Source: GCA-965745 sp046704525 (GTDB taxonomy: Archaea; Thermoplasmatota; Thermoplasmata; Thermoplasmatales; Thermoplasmataceae). Taken from it: 34,728 nt of DNA. Of this stretch, positions 23,868 through 32,651 are shown in pieces. The notes under the pieces are model-generated. The model made no database searches. It worked only from the letters and a program-made list of their open reading frames with translations, and had not been told where the DNA came from. A program made the position numbers and the translations under genes. Every line of letters begins with the position of its first letter. The first letter of the stretch is position 1. The DNA lies in the NCBI GenBank assembly GCA_046704525.1, contig JBJKRS010000056.1, positions 1-34,728 on the forward strand, read 5' to 3'.

Positions 23868-25013
23868 ATGGGGAGTGTCTTGTCCTTAACACTGGGAATT
23901 TTAAATGAGGCAGATGAAGTCGAGAGACGAGTCGCACTTGTGCCGGATTCTGTACTAAAACTGAAGGGCATGGGCTTCAGAATCCTGCTTGAAAGTGGTT
24001 CTGGAGAGGCGTCTTTCTTCACCGATGATGAGTACTCCGGAAGCGGAGCGGTTTTATCCTCAAGGGAGGAAGTCATCGCGAATTCGCAGATCATTGCGGT
24101 CGTCGGCCCTCCGTCAGTGGAAACTGCCAGCAAGTTCGGGGAACATTCTGTCTTGATAGGTCTCCTTTTGCCGGCCAAGAATGAAGGCCTCATACGTAAA
24201 CTGGCGAATAGAAACGTGACTTCCTTCTCTCTGGACCTGCTTCCAAGAATTTCCAGGGCGCAGCAGATGGATGTACTGTCATCGCAAGCATCTGTTGCTG
24301 GATACCATGCTGCAATCGAGGCGGCGCTTGTGGCACCAGTGCTTTTTCCTATGCTGACAACTGCTGCAGGCACTGTGAGGCCAGCCAAAGTGCTGGTGAT
24401 AGGCGCCGGGGTTGCAGGCCTTATGGCAATTGCGACCAGCAGGAGGCTTGGTGCGAGTGTCTCAGCATTTGATGTAAGGAAAAGCGCAGGAGAAGATGTG
24501 AGAAGCCTTGGGGCAAAATTTCTCGAAACTGGCATTGACGCATCTGGAGCCGGGGGTTACGCGAGAGACCTTTCATTGGAAGAAGAGCAGACACAGAAAA
24601 GCATCCTTGAGGAAGCCCTGGCCCAGTCAGACGTGGTTATAACAGCTGCCAGCGTTCCGGGAAAGAAGGCGCCAAAGATTCTGACCAAGGGGATGGTTGA
24701 GTCCATGAGAGCAGGCTCTGTAATTGTTGATGTCGCTGCAGAGTCCGGAGGCAACTGCGAATTCACAATTCCAGGGGAGACTGTTGTGCACAGAATGGTG
24801 ACAATATCGGGCCAAACCAACCTTCCTGCCCTAACACCCCAAACAGCAAGCGGGATGTTCTCGAGAAACATTGCATCTTTTATCGAGCTGCTTACCGGAG
24901 CTGGGAAGGGGATACCTGAAGATTTCGGTGATGAGGTATTGAAGAGCTGCCTGGTCACACAATCTGGAAAGATCGTTTACCAGTATGCCCATGAAAGGAG
25001 TGGAGAGAAGTGA
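23868..25013 (+). CDS. pntAA: NAD(P) transhydrogenase subunit alpha 1 (NAD-binding domain I)
   Basis: A 381-residue soluble NAD(H)-binding subunit. The N-terminus has GILNEADEVERRVALVPDSV, the alanine dehydrogenase/PntA start. The Rossmann motif is VIGAGVAGLMAIATSRRLGA at about residues 175-195, with Asp in AFDVRK as ribose ligand. EEQTQKSILEEALAQSDVVITAASVPGKKAPKIL and DVAAESGGNCE match dI of proton-translocating transhydrogenase. It lacks the membrane part, which is the next gene, as in the three-subunit Rhodospirillum-type enzyme. The stop overlaps the next start (GTGA). Confidence 0.93.
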   Translation: MGSVLSLTLGILNEADEVERRVALVPDSVLKLKGMGFRILLESGSGEASFFTDDEYSGSGAVLSSREEVIANSQIIAVVGPPSVETASKFGEHSVLIGLLLPAKNEGLIRKLANRNVTSFSLDLLPRISRAQQMDVLSSQASVAGYHAAIEAALVAPVLFPMLTTAAGTVRPAKVLVIGAGVAGLMAIATSRRLGASVSAFDVRKSAGEDVRSLGAKFLETGIDASGAGGYARDLSLEEEQTQKSILEEALAQSDVVITAASVPGKKAPKILTKGMVESMRAGSVIVDVAAESGGNCEFTIPGETVVHRMVTISGQTNLPALTPQTASGMFSRNIASFIELLTGAGKGIPEDFGDEVLKSCLVTQSGKIVYQYAHERSGEK

Positions 25014-25300
25014 TAACGGACCCCTGGCCGATAGTTTACATCATACTCTTATCCGCATTTGTTGGTTATGAAGTAATTAGCAGGGTCCCGGTGATACTTC
25101 ATACCCCGTTGATGTCCGGGTCCAACTTCATACACGGCGTAATACTGGTTGGAGCGGTCCTGGCCCTGGGTGATGCACATGGCACTGTTGAGATCATCCT
25201 GGGATTCCTGGCAGTTGTAATGGCTTCGCTCAACGTGACTGGCGGATATGCAGTGACAGAGAGAATGCTCTCAATGTTCATCAAGAAAGGGGGAAGATGA
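25010..25300 (+). CDS. pntAB: NAD(P) transhydrogenase subunit alpha 2 (membrane domain)
   Basis: A 96-residue membrane subunit that forms part of the proton channel (domain II). Three hydrophobic segments are visible (about 7-27, 38-55, 60-80), with VILHTPLMSGSNFIHGVILVGA, the conserved PntAB motif, between (quoted as HTPLMSGSNFIHGV). The C-terminal GGYAVTERML ends in basic residues (MFIKKGGR). The start is GTG at 25010, overlapping the TGA stop of pntAA, with GGAG about 9 bases upstream. Confidence 0.92.
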   Translation: MITDPWPIVYIILLSAFVGYEVISRVPVILHTPLMSGSNFIHGVILVGAVLALGDAHGTVEIILGFLAVVMASLNVTGGYAVTERMLSMFIKKGGR

Positions 25301-25301
25301 T

Positions 25302-26672
25302 GTGACCTATCTTCAGAGTCCCTTTTACCTGATTGCAGTAGCTGCATTCGTCATCGCTCTTATAAGGATGGGGAGTCCAAAAACTGCCAGATCGGGGATC
25401 CTCTGGGCAGGGATCGCAATGGTGCTTGCAGTAGCTGTGACTTTCACTGTGAACGGGCTTTCCAATATCCCCCTGATACTTGTTGGAATCGCGGCAGGAG
25501 GTGGACTTGGCTGGATTGCAGCCATAAGGGTGGCAGTATCAGACATGCCTCAGATGGTTGCGATATACAATGGAATGGGGGCAGGTGCAGCTGCAGCTGT
25601 GGCATCTGTTGAACTGCTAAGGTTCACCTCTGCAGCTCCCTACATGGTTCTTGCAATGGCAGGGGCCACAATTGGCAGCGTTTCCATAGCAGGGAGTATC
25701 ATAGCTTTCCTCAAGCTGCAGGGATGGATTGGACAGAAGCCCCTGACCTTTCCCGGCCAGCAGGTTGTCAACATAGCTGTCCTTGCAACAGCAGCGCTAC
25801 TGGGAGCATTGTACTTGCTGAATTTCCGTTGGGCTATAGATCCTGCGGTGACCCTTGCACTGTTCTTTGCAGTTGCCTCAGCCTATGGGATACTTCTGGC
25901 CCTCCCTATAGGAGGTGCCGATATGCCGGTAATCATAGCCCTGTTCAACGCCCTTACGGGCCTGGCAGTTGCATTTGACGGGTTCTCCATATCGAATTAT
26001 GCAATGATTGTTGCGGGGCTTCTTGTTGGGGCAGCTGGCACAATCCTTACTCTTGCAATGGCAAAGGCCATGAACAGGTCCCTCCCAAATGTTCTCTTCG
26101 GTTCTTTCGGTGCATCTGTTGAGTCGCTGCAGTCAAGCGAAGGTTCTCTGAAACCCATAGAAGCAGCAGACGCAGCAGTAATGCTCGCCTACGCCAGCAG
26201 AGTTATGATTGTGCCGGGTTTTGGAATGGCAGCCGCACAGGCACAGTTCAGGCTCAAGGACCTCTTGGAAGTGCTATCAGCGAGAGGAGTATCAGTTGAA
26301 TTCGCCATACATCCTGTTGCGGGGAGAATGCCTGGGCACATGAACGTTCTGCTAGCAGAGGCTGGGGTCCCCTACGAGCTCTTTCTTGATCTTGAAGAGG
26401 CAAACAGAAAATTCCCCAGCTCGGATGTGGCACTAGTGGTTGGAGCAAACGATGTTGTAAATCCAGCCGCCCGCAGCGAGGGAAGCCCACTTCATGGGAT
26501 GCCCATATTGAACGCAGATGAGTCCAGGAACGTAATAGTCCTGAAACGGGGTAAAGGGAAGGGTTTCTCGGGTATCACGAACCAGCTTTTCACTGAACCC
26601 AAAACCAGGATGCTTTATGGCGACGCATCCGATTCGCTAACCCATCTTGTGCAGGAAGTTAAAAAGGTCTAG
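25302..26672 (+). CDS. pntB: NAD(P) transhydrogenase subunit beta
   Basis: A 456-residue subunit with membrane helices in residues 1-270 and a cytosolic NADP-binding domain III at the C-terminus. VSDMPQMVAIYNGMGAGAAA and the later IGGADMPVIIALFNALTGLA are domain II motifs. The NADP site has VPGFGMAAAQAQ, HPVAGRMPGHMNVLLAEAGVPY and VVGANDVVNPAA. The enzyme drives hydride transfer from NADH to NADP with inward proton flow, so in an acidophile it can make NADPH from the large pH gradient. Start: GTG at 25302, two bases after the pntAB stop. The length matches E. coli PntB. Confidence 0.94.
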   Translation: MTYLQSPFYLIAVAAFVIALIRMGSPKTARSGILWAGIAMVLAVAVTFTVNGLSNIPLILVGIAAGGGLGWIAAIRVAVSDMPQMVAIYNGMGAGAAAAVASVELLRFTSAAPYMVLAMAGATIGSVSIAGSIIAFLKLQGWIGQKPLTFPGQQVVNIAVLATAALLGALYLLNFRWAIDPAVTLALFFAVASAYGILLALPIGGADMPVIIALFNALTGLAVAFDGFSISNYAMIVAGLLVGAAGTILTLAMAKAMNRSLPNVLFGSFGASVESLQSSEGSLKPIEAADAAVMLAYASRVMIVPGFGMAAAQAQFRLKDLLEVLSARGVSVEFAIHPVAGRMPGHMNVLLAEAGVPYELFLDLEEANRKFPSSDVALVVGANDVVNPAARSEGSPLHGMPILNADESRNVIVLKRGKGKGFSGITNQLFTEPKTRMLYGDASDSLTHLVQEVKKV

Positions 26673-26847
26673 TATGTTAACTTTTGTACGTAGATGCGCG
26701 CAAATATAAGGGCGTAAAATTGTGATATGCATCAGAAAACTGGACATATAAGCCACTAAATGCATTGGGTACATATTGCAGAAATACGGCATTTGACGCG
26801 ATCCTCAGACCGTAATATCTTTAATAGTAAAACAGCATATTATACGC

Positions 26848-26854
26848 GAGGTGA
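26848..26854 (+). promoter_or_regulatory. Strong Shine-Dalgarno sequence deciding the radical SAM start
   Basis: GAGGTGA ends four bases before the ATG at 26859-26861. It shows that this ATG, not the earlier in-frame start at 26760, is used. TATA-like bases (CTTTAATAG) near 26818-26827 lie just upstream. Confidence 0.75.
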
Positions 26855-26858
26855 AAAG

Positions 26859-28535
26859 ATGTCTGGAAAGAAATATGTTTTAAGCGCGGATCGGTCACAG
26901 GTCTCGAACTTCAGGGGCAACTTTCTGTTCGGGTTTCTATCCTGCGGTCCGGCCAAGGTATCACCAGGCCCCATTTATTCCATGATATGCCCTACAAATG
27001 ACACTTATGACAAGAAGACTGGACAGATGAATCTCGCCCCGCTCGGGCTGAGAAGGATACAGGAGTCCCTAGAGGCGAAGCACGGATCTGAAGCGGTCGT
27101 TGCCCAGCACCCGTTCGAGCTCGAAAAGGTTGTGGACAAGGATACAGAGGTCGTAGGACTGACGGAGATGAGCCCCCTGGGAATTGGGACAGTAGACACA
27201 GCGATCAGCTGGAACAATGACCCCTGGAACAGGATGTGGTTCACGAGAATGACGAAGAAGCTCAAGAAGCTCAAAGAGAAGTATGACTTCAAGGTTGCAG
27301 TCGGCGGACCAGGTTCATGGCAGCTTATGAGCCCTTTTACTGATTATATGAGAAGGCAGTTGACCCCCCTTGGAAGGGACGCTTCCGTATACTCAGAAGA
27401 AAACAATGGGAAAAGGACCAAGCCAGGAATAGACAAATGGGTAAAGGATGAACTGGGCGTAGACCATGTTATAGAGGGAGAGGCAGACGTCACAGCGCCC
27501 GATCTCTTTCAGAGGATCGAGAGCGGGGAAGCACCTGAGGTCATACGCTCCATGACAAACAGCATCCGTGACCTGGAAGAGATCCCTGAGATCACAAAGG
27601 GGACCCTCACCGGAACGCTTGAGATCATGAGGGGTTGCGGCCGAGGATGCGACTTCTGTGCACCGAACCTCAGAACGAAGAGGGACTTCCCCATTGACAG
27701 GCTCGTAAGAGAGGCAAAGGTCAACTTGAAGCTGGGGCAGGACGCAATATGGCTCCTGACAGAAGAGCTGACGCTCTACGGCTGCGACAACAAGGACAAG
27801 GTGCCTAACGGTGATGCAATTGTTGACCTCTTCGAGTCCCTTCGGAAAGCAGGGGCAAGGAGGATTGGCTCTACGCACTGGACATTCGCGGGTGTAAGGG
27901 CTGCGGAGGATACAATACAGAAGATTTCCCAGATAAACGAGCTCAGCCCCAAAGAATGGATGGGAGTTCAGCCCGGCCTTGAATGGATTTCTCCTAGGCT
28001 GGTGAAGAGGTACATGCCCTACAAGATGAAGCCGTACACTCCAGAGGAGTACCCTGAAACAATCAGAAAGGCCGTCACGATCATGAACAAGAACTACTAT
28101 TACCCCGCTATAACGCTTGTAGTAGGCCACCCGGACGAGGAGCCGGATGAGGTCGATATGACCACTGACTTCATCAAGACGCTTTCGAGCAAAGACGGAA
28201 TGAAGGGGATCGTTGCTCCGCTTCTATATGTGGATTACTACAAGCCCGAGAGAACAATGGATTATGACATGATGACTGAGAACCACTGGAAGCTCTATTA
28301 TACCGCATGGAAGCACAATGCCAGGGAGTTTACAGACAGCATCTGGCTTGCGACCCAGAGTTTCAACATGTTCTCCAAGCTCGGGACTATAATGGGAACA
28401 TACGCTATCAGCGGGTACATTCTCAGGTTCCTGAGGGCACAGTTCAAGAAGAGATTCGGGTACATACCTAACTGGATGGATTCCAGCGACAAGTTGGAGA
28501 AGCCGTCCAACTCATCGTCGAACGTGTCCTCCTAA
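26859..28535 (+). CDS. B12-binding-type radical SAM protein, candidate GDGT ring synthase
   Basis: A 558-residue radical SAM enzyme. The SAM cluster is C260-xxx-C264-xx-C267 (MRGCGRGCDFCAPN). The first 230 residues have a Rossmann-like layout consistent with a cobalamin-binding domain (EVVGLTEMSPLGIGTVD, FKVAVGGPGSW, DHVIEGEADVTAPDLF), but no DxHxxG motif is visible, as in several members of this class. The radical SAM domain continues with TLTGTLEIM, IGSTHWTFAGVRAAED and ITLVVGHPDEEPDEV. The C-terminal 90 residues are basic and amphipathic, fitting membrane contact. Size and layout resemble GrsA/GrsB, which put cyclopentane rings into tetraether lipids; other B12-radical SAM roles remain possible. 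Its stop codon touches the stop of the AlkD-like gene. Confidence 0.8.
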   Translation: MSGKKYVLSADRSQVSNFRGNFLFGFLSCGPAKVSPGPIYSMICPTNDTYDKKTGQMNLAPLGLRRIQESLEAKHGSEAVVAQHPFELEKVVDKDTEVVGLTEMSPLGIGTVDTAISWNNDPWNRMWFTRMTKKLKKLKEKYDFKVAVGGPGSWQLMSPFTDYMRRQLTPLGRDASVYSEENNGKRTKPGIDKWVKDELGVDHVIEGEADVTAPDLFQRIESGEAPEVIRSMTNSIRDLEEIPEITKGTLTGTLEIMRGCGRGCDFCAPNLRTKRDFPIDRLVREAKVNLKLGQDAIWLLTEELTLYGCDNKDKVPNGDAIVDLFESLRKAGARRIGSTHWTFAGVRAAEDTIQKISQINELSPKEWMGVQPGLEWISPRLVKRYMPYKMKPYTPEEYPETIRKAVTIMNKNYYYPAITLVVGHPDEEPDEVDMTTDFIKTLSSKDGMKGIVAPLLYVDYYKPERTMDYDMMTENHWKLYYTAWKHNAREFTDSIWLATQSFNMFSKLGTIMGTYAISGYILRFLRAQFKKRFGYIPNWMDSSDKLEKPSNSSSNVSS

Positions 28536-29264
28536 CTACCTTTTTTTATTTTTTCTGGTCAACCTTTTGATTACCCTTTCTGACTGTAGTTCCCTGATTG
28601 CAGCGGACCCTGTCGTCCTTGCAGCCTTGCATTTCTTGCCTTGCAGCAATGTTGCAGTCTTTACAGCTTCACTGTTAAGATGAAGGCTCCTCTTGCCAAT
28701 CTGCCTGAGAGCCCACTCCACCGCTTTCCTTACATATTTCCGACCGTCGCAGGCTTGTTCCTCGATAAGGGGAAGATATGATTCAAAATGGGCATCCTTC
28801 ACTTCTTTCCTGTGAACCACAGCATAGGCGATCAAAGCAAAACCAGCCCTCCTGACGAACTCCTGGTCGCAGGAGGCCCATTCGTGTATTTTCCTGTCCC
28901 ACACCTGGGTTTTTAGGAATAGTTCCCCGCAAGCATTATCACAGATGTCCCACGAATCGATTTCGGAGACCATATTATCCATATCCTCCCGGGAGAGCTT
29001 TGCTGGATCTGCCACCATTGCGGCCAGAATTCTTGCTTCATGGATCCCGGACTCCCATAACTGGAGGGCAATTTCATGGTTCTTTCCTATCTTCCTGGCC
29101 AGCCCCCTGATCTTTGGCACCGGTACCCCCAGAGCGTCGCTTGCCGGAATTCCGAAAGAACTCATGCCTTCTTTATGGGCTTTTGAGGAAAGAGCGTACA
29201 GCTGTGAAATGATTTCGCCGGTTGACTTATTGTTTTCCTGTTCAATCTGGTCCTTGCTGTCCAT
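28536..29264 (-). CDS. DNA alkylation repair protein, AlkD-like (HEAT repeats)
   Basis: A 242-residue helical-repeat protein. The pattern GVPVPKIRGLARKIGKNHEIALQLWESGIHEARILAAMVAD is the opening of AlkD-like DNA glycosylases (given here by its VPVPKIRGLARKI and EARILAAMVAD pieces). SWDICDNACGELF and KYVRKAVEWALRQIGKR follow in the right order; the last holds the conserved WALR. AlkD excises positively charged alkyl bases without base flipping. The N-terminal 20 residues and the Lys/Arg-rich C-terminus are likely disordered. It is the last gene of a set behind the nicotinate phosphoribosyltransferase (14 bases apart). Confidence 0.85.
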   Translation of the reverse strand: MDSKDQIEQENNKSTGEIISQLYALSSKAHKEGMSSFGIPASDALGVPVPKIRGLARKIGKNHEIALQLWESGIHEARILAAMVADPAKLSREDMDNMVSEIDSWDICDNACGELFLKTQVWDRKIHEWASCDQEFVRRAGFALIAYAVVHRKEVKDAHFESYLPLIEEQACDGRKYVRKAVEWALRQIGKRSLHLNSEAVKTATLLQGKKCKAARTTGSAAIRELQSERVIKRLTRKNKKR

Positions 29265-29278
29265 ATCAGGCAGTCTGA

Positions 29279-30529
29279 CTACTCCCCTTCCCTGTAAGGG
29301 TATATCTGCCCGAAGTTCCTGATCTCCCTGAGCGACCTTTTCCTTATGGCATCAGGGTGATCGTACTCCCCGGTCTCCTTTCCGTGTTCTATGAACTTCT
29401 TCATGAGGTTCTTCATTGAAGCGGAGCACTGGCATTTCTGGGTACTCCTGGGATGGGGGACCACAGATATCCGGCCGCATGAATCGCACCTGAACACCGT
29501 CTTCTTCCCTGAAAGCTTTCCCCTCTTCGTCTTCGGGTTTCCTTCGATGCTCACAATGTCCATTGCAAAGTCAAAGGGCCTCGCAGATGATATTGAAGTA
29601 CCCACGCCAAAAGCATCCGCTCCAGCTTCGCTCAGCTCCCTTACCGTCCTTGAGTTGAGGCCTCCCGATACCATTATTCCCACTTTCCTGTGACCCCTGA
29701 GATCGAGTTCCCACCGGATCTCCCTGACAAGAGCCGGAAAGTTCCCCCTTCTGGAGCCCGGGGTGTCAAGCCTCAGGTAGTCAACATCGGGAAACATTTC
29801 TGCGGCTTTTATTGCCGCAAATTTCTCATCCATGAAAGTGTCGATAAGAAGCACTTTCTTCTGACCCTTGGGTGTATTTCTGATCGACATTGCCCAAGCT
29901 TCCTCGTCTCCTGCCAGCAGTGATATTGAATGAGGCATGGTTCCGAGTGGATCTTTGTCTATCAGCCTGGCTCCAAGTATTCCGGATACCCCGTCCGCCC
30001 CTCCAATGTAGGCGGCCCTGTCTATCATTGGTGAGAGGCCGGGATGCATTCTTCTGATCCCGAAGGAGAAGAATGGCTTGTCCCCTGCAGATATCCTCAC
30101 TTTGGATGACTCAGTGCTTATCCCGGTAGATTGGCTGATGAATCCCAGTATTGATGTTTCAAGTTCTCCGAATTCACTGTACTTGCCCTCCACCCTGATG
30201 AATGGCACCGGAATCCCCCTGGAGTCCCTCGGATTGAGAACCGTACCTTCAGGAATGGCGTAAACATCAACATTCCTTCCCTTCAAGGCTGATAGCACCT
30301 CATCCAGGCCAGAAAAATTCAGCCAGGTGTCCAGAGGGCTCGAGACAGTCACCTCAGCAGCGACCTCAAAGTCAACTCCCTTCTCCTTAACTCCAGCAAT
30401 GCTTCTCCTGAAGTAAACGTCAGAAGCCTCGCCATCCAGTATTTCCTCGTCTGTGGCGATGCTGAACATCCTTTCCCTTGTCAATACAGCGTTTAGATCG
30501 TCATTCTTGCTTGTAACCGTGAGTTCCAT
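29279..30529 (-). CDS. pncB: Nicotinate phosphoribosyltransferase
   Basis: A 416-residue enzyme of NAD salvage, forming nicotinate mononucleotide from nicotinate and PRPP. Long stretches match the Thermoplasma NAPRTase of known structure as I remember it: DVYFRRSIAG, VSSPLDTWLNFSGLDEVL, FFSFGIRRMHPGLSPMID, YIGGADGVSGILGA, IMVSGGLNSRTV and GVGTSISSARPFDFAMDIV. The C-terminal zinc-like knuckle CDSC...CQC is also present. The frame opens at a TTG (30533-30535), but GGAGGTG about seven bases before the ATG at 30527-30529 decides the start. The nicotinamidase stop is two bases upstream, so substrate and enzyme are made from one transcript. Confidence 0.93.
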   Translation of the reverse strand: MELTVTSKNDDLNAVLTRERMFSIATDEEILDGEASDVYFRRSIAGVKEKGVDFEVAAEVTVSSPLDTWLNFSGLDEVLSALKGRNVDVYAIPEGTVLNPRDSRGIPVPFIRVEGKYSEFGELETSILGFISQSTGISTESSKVRISAGDKPFFSFGIRRMHPGLSPMIDRAAYIGGADGVSGILGARLIDKDPLGTMPHSISLLAGDEEAWAMSIRNTPKGQKKVLLIDTFMDEKFAAIKAAEMFPDVDYLRLDTPGSRRGNFPALVREIRWELDLRGHRKVGIMVSGGLNSRTVRELSEAGADAFGVGTSISSARPFDFAMDIVSIEGNPKTKRGKLSGKKTVFRCDSCGRISVVPHPRSTQKCQCSASMKNLMKKFIEHGKETGEYDHPDAIRKRSLREIRNFGQIYPYREGE

Positions 30530-30531
30530 CC

Positions 30532-31098
30532 TCAAGACACCTCCCTGATAAGCTGTTCAGACTTTATCACCCTGACACCGTAGTTTCTCTTCATGTCATC
30601 TAGCGCCCTTTCATGCTGTTTTGCATCAATGGCCGCGCACAGATCTTCTACCACAATGATGTTGTAGTATCGGTAAAACGCTCCTGCAGCAGTGTGCAGA
30701 ACACAAATGTCAGTGCTTATGCCCAAAATGTATAAGTCTGTAATGTTCCTGGCCCTCAAAAGACCGTCCAGGTCAGAGTCATGGAATGAGTCGAAATGCC
30801 TCTTCCTTACCCTTATTCCTTCTATCCCCTCAAGGCCCTGGTAAGGTTCAGCTCCTGAAGTGCCCTGAACGCAGTGTTCCCCCCATATCCTGAATTCGGG
30901 GTCCTCCCTTATGTGTGAGTCTGTCGTGAATATCATTTCCACCTTGCCCTGAACTTTCTTCAGGACACACGCTGCCCTGTCAGCGACTTCCCTGGCTCCT
31001 GCAGAGCCGAAGACCCCCGTGATAAAGTCATTCACCAGGTCCACGGCCACTATTGCCTTGCCATCTCTACCCTGCAGAATGCGACTGGAATCGTTCAT
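30532..31098 (-). CDS. pncA: Nicotinamidase (isochorismatase family)
   Basis: A 188-residue hydrolase that turns nicotinamide into nicotinate. The catalytic triad is Asp20 (VAVDLVNDF), Lys99 (VRKRHFDSF) and Cys132 (STDICVLHTA). The segment GEHCVQGTSGAE is the well-known nicotinamidase motif, and the metal-site region (DSHIREDPEF) is a variant of the DxH pattern. The ATG at 31096-31098 overlaps the CysRS stop as ATGA, with GGTGGT five bases upstream; a second ATG at 31108-31110 lies deeper within the CysRS gene. It feeds the following nicotinate phosphoribosyltransferase. Confidence 0.92.
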   Translation of the reverse strand: MNDSSRILQGRDGKAIVAVDLVNDFITGVFGSAGAREVADRAACVLKKVQGKVEMIFTTDSHIREDPEFRIWGEHCVQGTSGAEPYQGLEGIEGIRVRKRHFDSFHDSDLDGLLRARNITDLYILGISTDICVLHTAAGAFYRYYNIIVVEDLCAAIDAKQHERALDDMKRNYGVRVIKSEQLIREVS

Positions 31099-32465
31099 TC
31101 GAACCACCATTCCGTTCCATCTTTTGTATCTTCAATGTAAATCCCGTTGGCTTTGAGCTCGGCCCTGATTTTATCCGATAGATCGAATTCCCTCTTTTCT
31201 CTGAGCATTCTTCTGATCTCTAGGACGGCAGATATCAGATTGTCATTTAGAGCGGAACTGTCAGGCGGAATTATGCCCATGAAGCTGTCAACCCATTCCA
31301 TGAAGTCTATGATCGATCGTGCTGTTGATGAGCCCATTTCATTCAGGTTGCTGTTGAATCTCGATGACAGGTCGAGAATGTGTGTAATGACCCCCCTTGT
31401 ATCGAAGTCGTTGTCCATGATCCTAATTACCTCCTCTTTTTCTGCTGAAGAGTCAAAGCTGTAATTCCCGCTATCTTTTGACACACGCTTGAGTTTCCTG
31501 TATAGAATTGAGAGGTATTCTACGTTCTCCTTGGAACTGCTGAGCATTTCCTCTGAAAAATAAAGCATGGTCCGGTAGCCTGCGTTGAGCATTGCAAACC
31601 TGACAACCTCTGGACTGTATGCCTTCAAGATGTCCGATATTGTCCTGAAATTCTTCAGAGACTTTGACATCTTCTCGCTGTTAACGTTCAGCATGCCTGT
31701 ATGCAGCCAGTAATGGGCAAGCATTCTCTTGCCCGACAGAGTGCGTGCTATTGCATTTTCCGCCTCGTGGTGCGGGAAAATGAGGTCGCTTCCGCCCCCG
31801 TGTATATCGTACTCATCTCCCAGATAAAGCTCAGATATTGCGGTGTCCTCCACATGCCATCCCGGCCTTCCCTTCCCCCAGGGTGAATCCCAGCAAGGCT
31901 CCCCGGGTTTCATGCTTTTCCATATGACAAAATCTTCAGGATTCTTCTTTTTGTCACTGACTTCCTTCCTCACGCCGTGCCTGATCTGCTTCAGGTCCTG
32001 GCCGGAAAGTTCCCCGTATGAACCAAATTTACTCACTTCGAAATAGACCCCGTCGCTCGTCCGGTAAGCGGCTCCTTTCTTGACCAGCAGGGCGATCTGG
32101 GATATTATCTCAGGTATATGGTCGGTTGCCCTGGCGTACAGGTTCACACTGTCAACCCTGAGCCTCTTCATCTGGTCGAGATACTCTGCCGTGTACTCCT
32201 TAGCCAGTTCAGAGGGGTCAATCCCGTCTTCCGATGCCCTGTCTATTATCTTGTCGTCCACATCAGTAATATTCTGGACATAGAACACGGAATAACCTGA
32301 TGCTCTAAGGTATTTGGCAAGCATGTCGAAGAAGATGTATGTTCTCGCGTGCCCTACGTGAAAATGATCCTGCACGGTGGGGCCGCATACGAAAAGCCTG
32401 ACCCTGCCCCTGCTCATGGGCTGAAATTCTACTGTATTCTTTTCCCTGGTATCGTGCAGCATCAT
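31095..32465 (-). CDS. cysS: Cysteinyl-tRNA synthetase
   Basis: A 456-residue class I synthetase. The HIGH motif is HVGHAR (36-39), the KMSKS motif is KMSKSL (265-269), and Cys27 (FVCGPTV) is the first zinc ligand. The remaining zinc region reads GWHVEDTAI, with Asp207 where most bacterial enzymes have Cys, followed by GGGSDLIFPHHEAE with the His/Glu ligands. The C-terminal helical anticodon domain ends in WWFE. TATA-like TTATTTAA near 32492-32500 lies about 30 bases upstream of the start; a second ATG follows directly (32460-32462). It is the first gene of the CysRS-PncA-PncB-AlkD set, with an ATGA overlap to pncA. Confidence 0.94.
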   Translation of the reverse strand: MMLHDTREKNTVEFQPMSRGRVRLFVCGPTVQDHFHVGHARTYIFFDMLAKYLRASGYSVFYVQNITDVDDKIIDRASEDGIDPSELAKEYTAEYLDQMKRLRVDSVNLYARATDHIPEIISQIALLVKKGAAYRTSDGVYFEVSKFGSYGELSGQDLKQIRHGVRKEVSDKKKNPEDFVIWKSMKPGEPCWDSPWGKGRPGWHVEDTAISELYLGDEYDIHGGGSDLIFPHHEAENAIARTLSGKRMLAHYWLHTGMLNVNSEKMSKSLKNFRTISDILKAYSPEVVRFAMLNAGYRTMLYFSEEMLSSSKENVEYLSILYRKLKRVSKDSGNYSFDSSAEKEEVIRIMDNDFDTRGVITHILDLSSRFNSNLNEMGSSTARSIIDFMEWVDSFMGIIPPDSSALNDNLISAVLEIRRMLREKREFDLSDKIRAELKANGIYIEDTKDGTEWWFE

Positions 32466-32651
32466 TTGGACTGAGAGTAAATACGGATCCCGTTAAATAA
32501 TTTCACCGATTCTGGCGCCACGCTGTGAGTGTCGGATGCCTTCCTGTAATGCAGACCCCAGTCACTATCCAGCAGCAAATCGCAGGTTTCCCGGGCCCGT
32601 AATCCATCCAGTGAACAAAAGTTAGTATACCGGATTTGGCATTCAAGGAGC

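Noticed and set aside
23843..24535. Minus-strand open frame of 230 codons
   Set aside because: Antisense to pntAA; its low-complexity Ser/Ala/Pro-rich translation is the mirror of the real gene.
27393..28130. Minus-strand open frame of 245 codons
   Set aside because: Antisense to the radical SAM gene, which has clear motifs and a strong ribosome-binding site.
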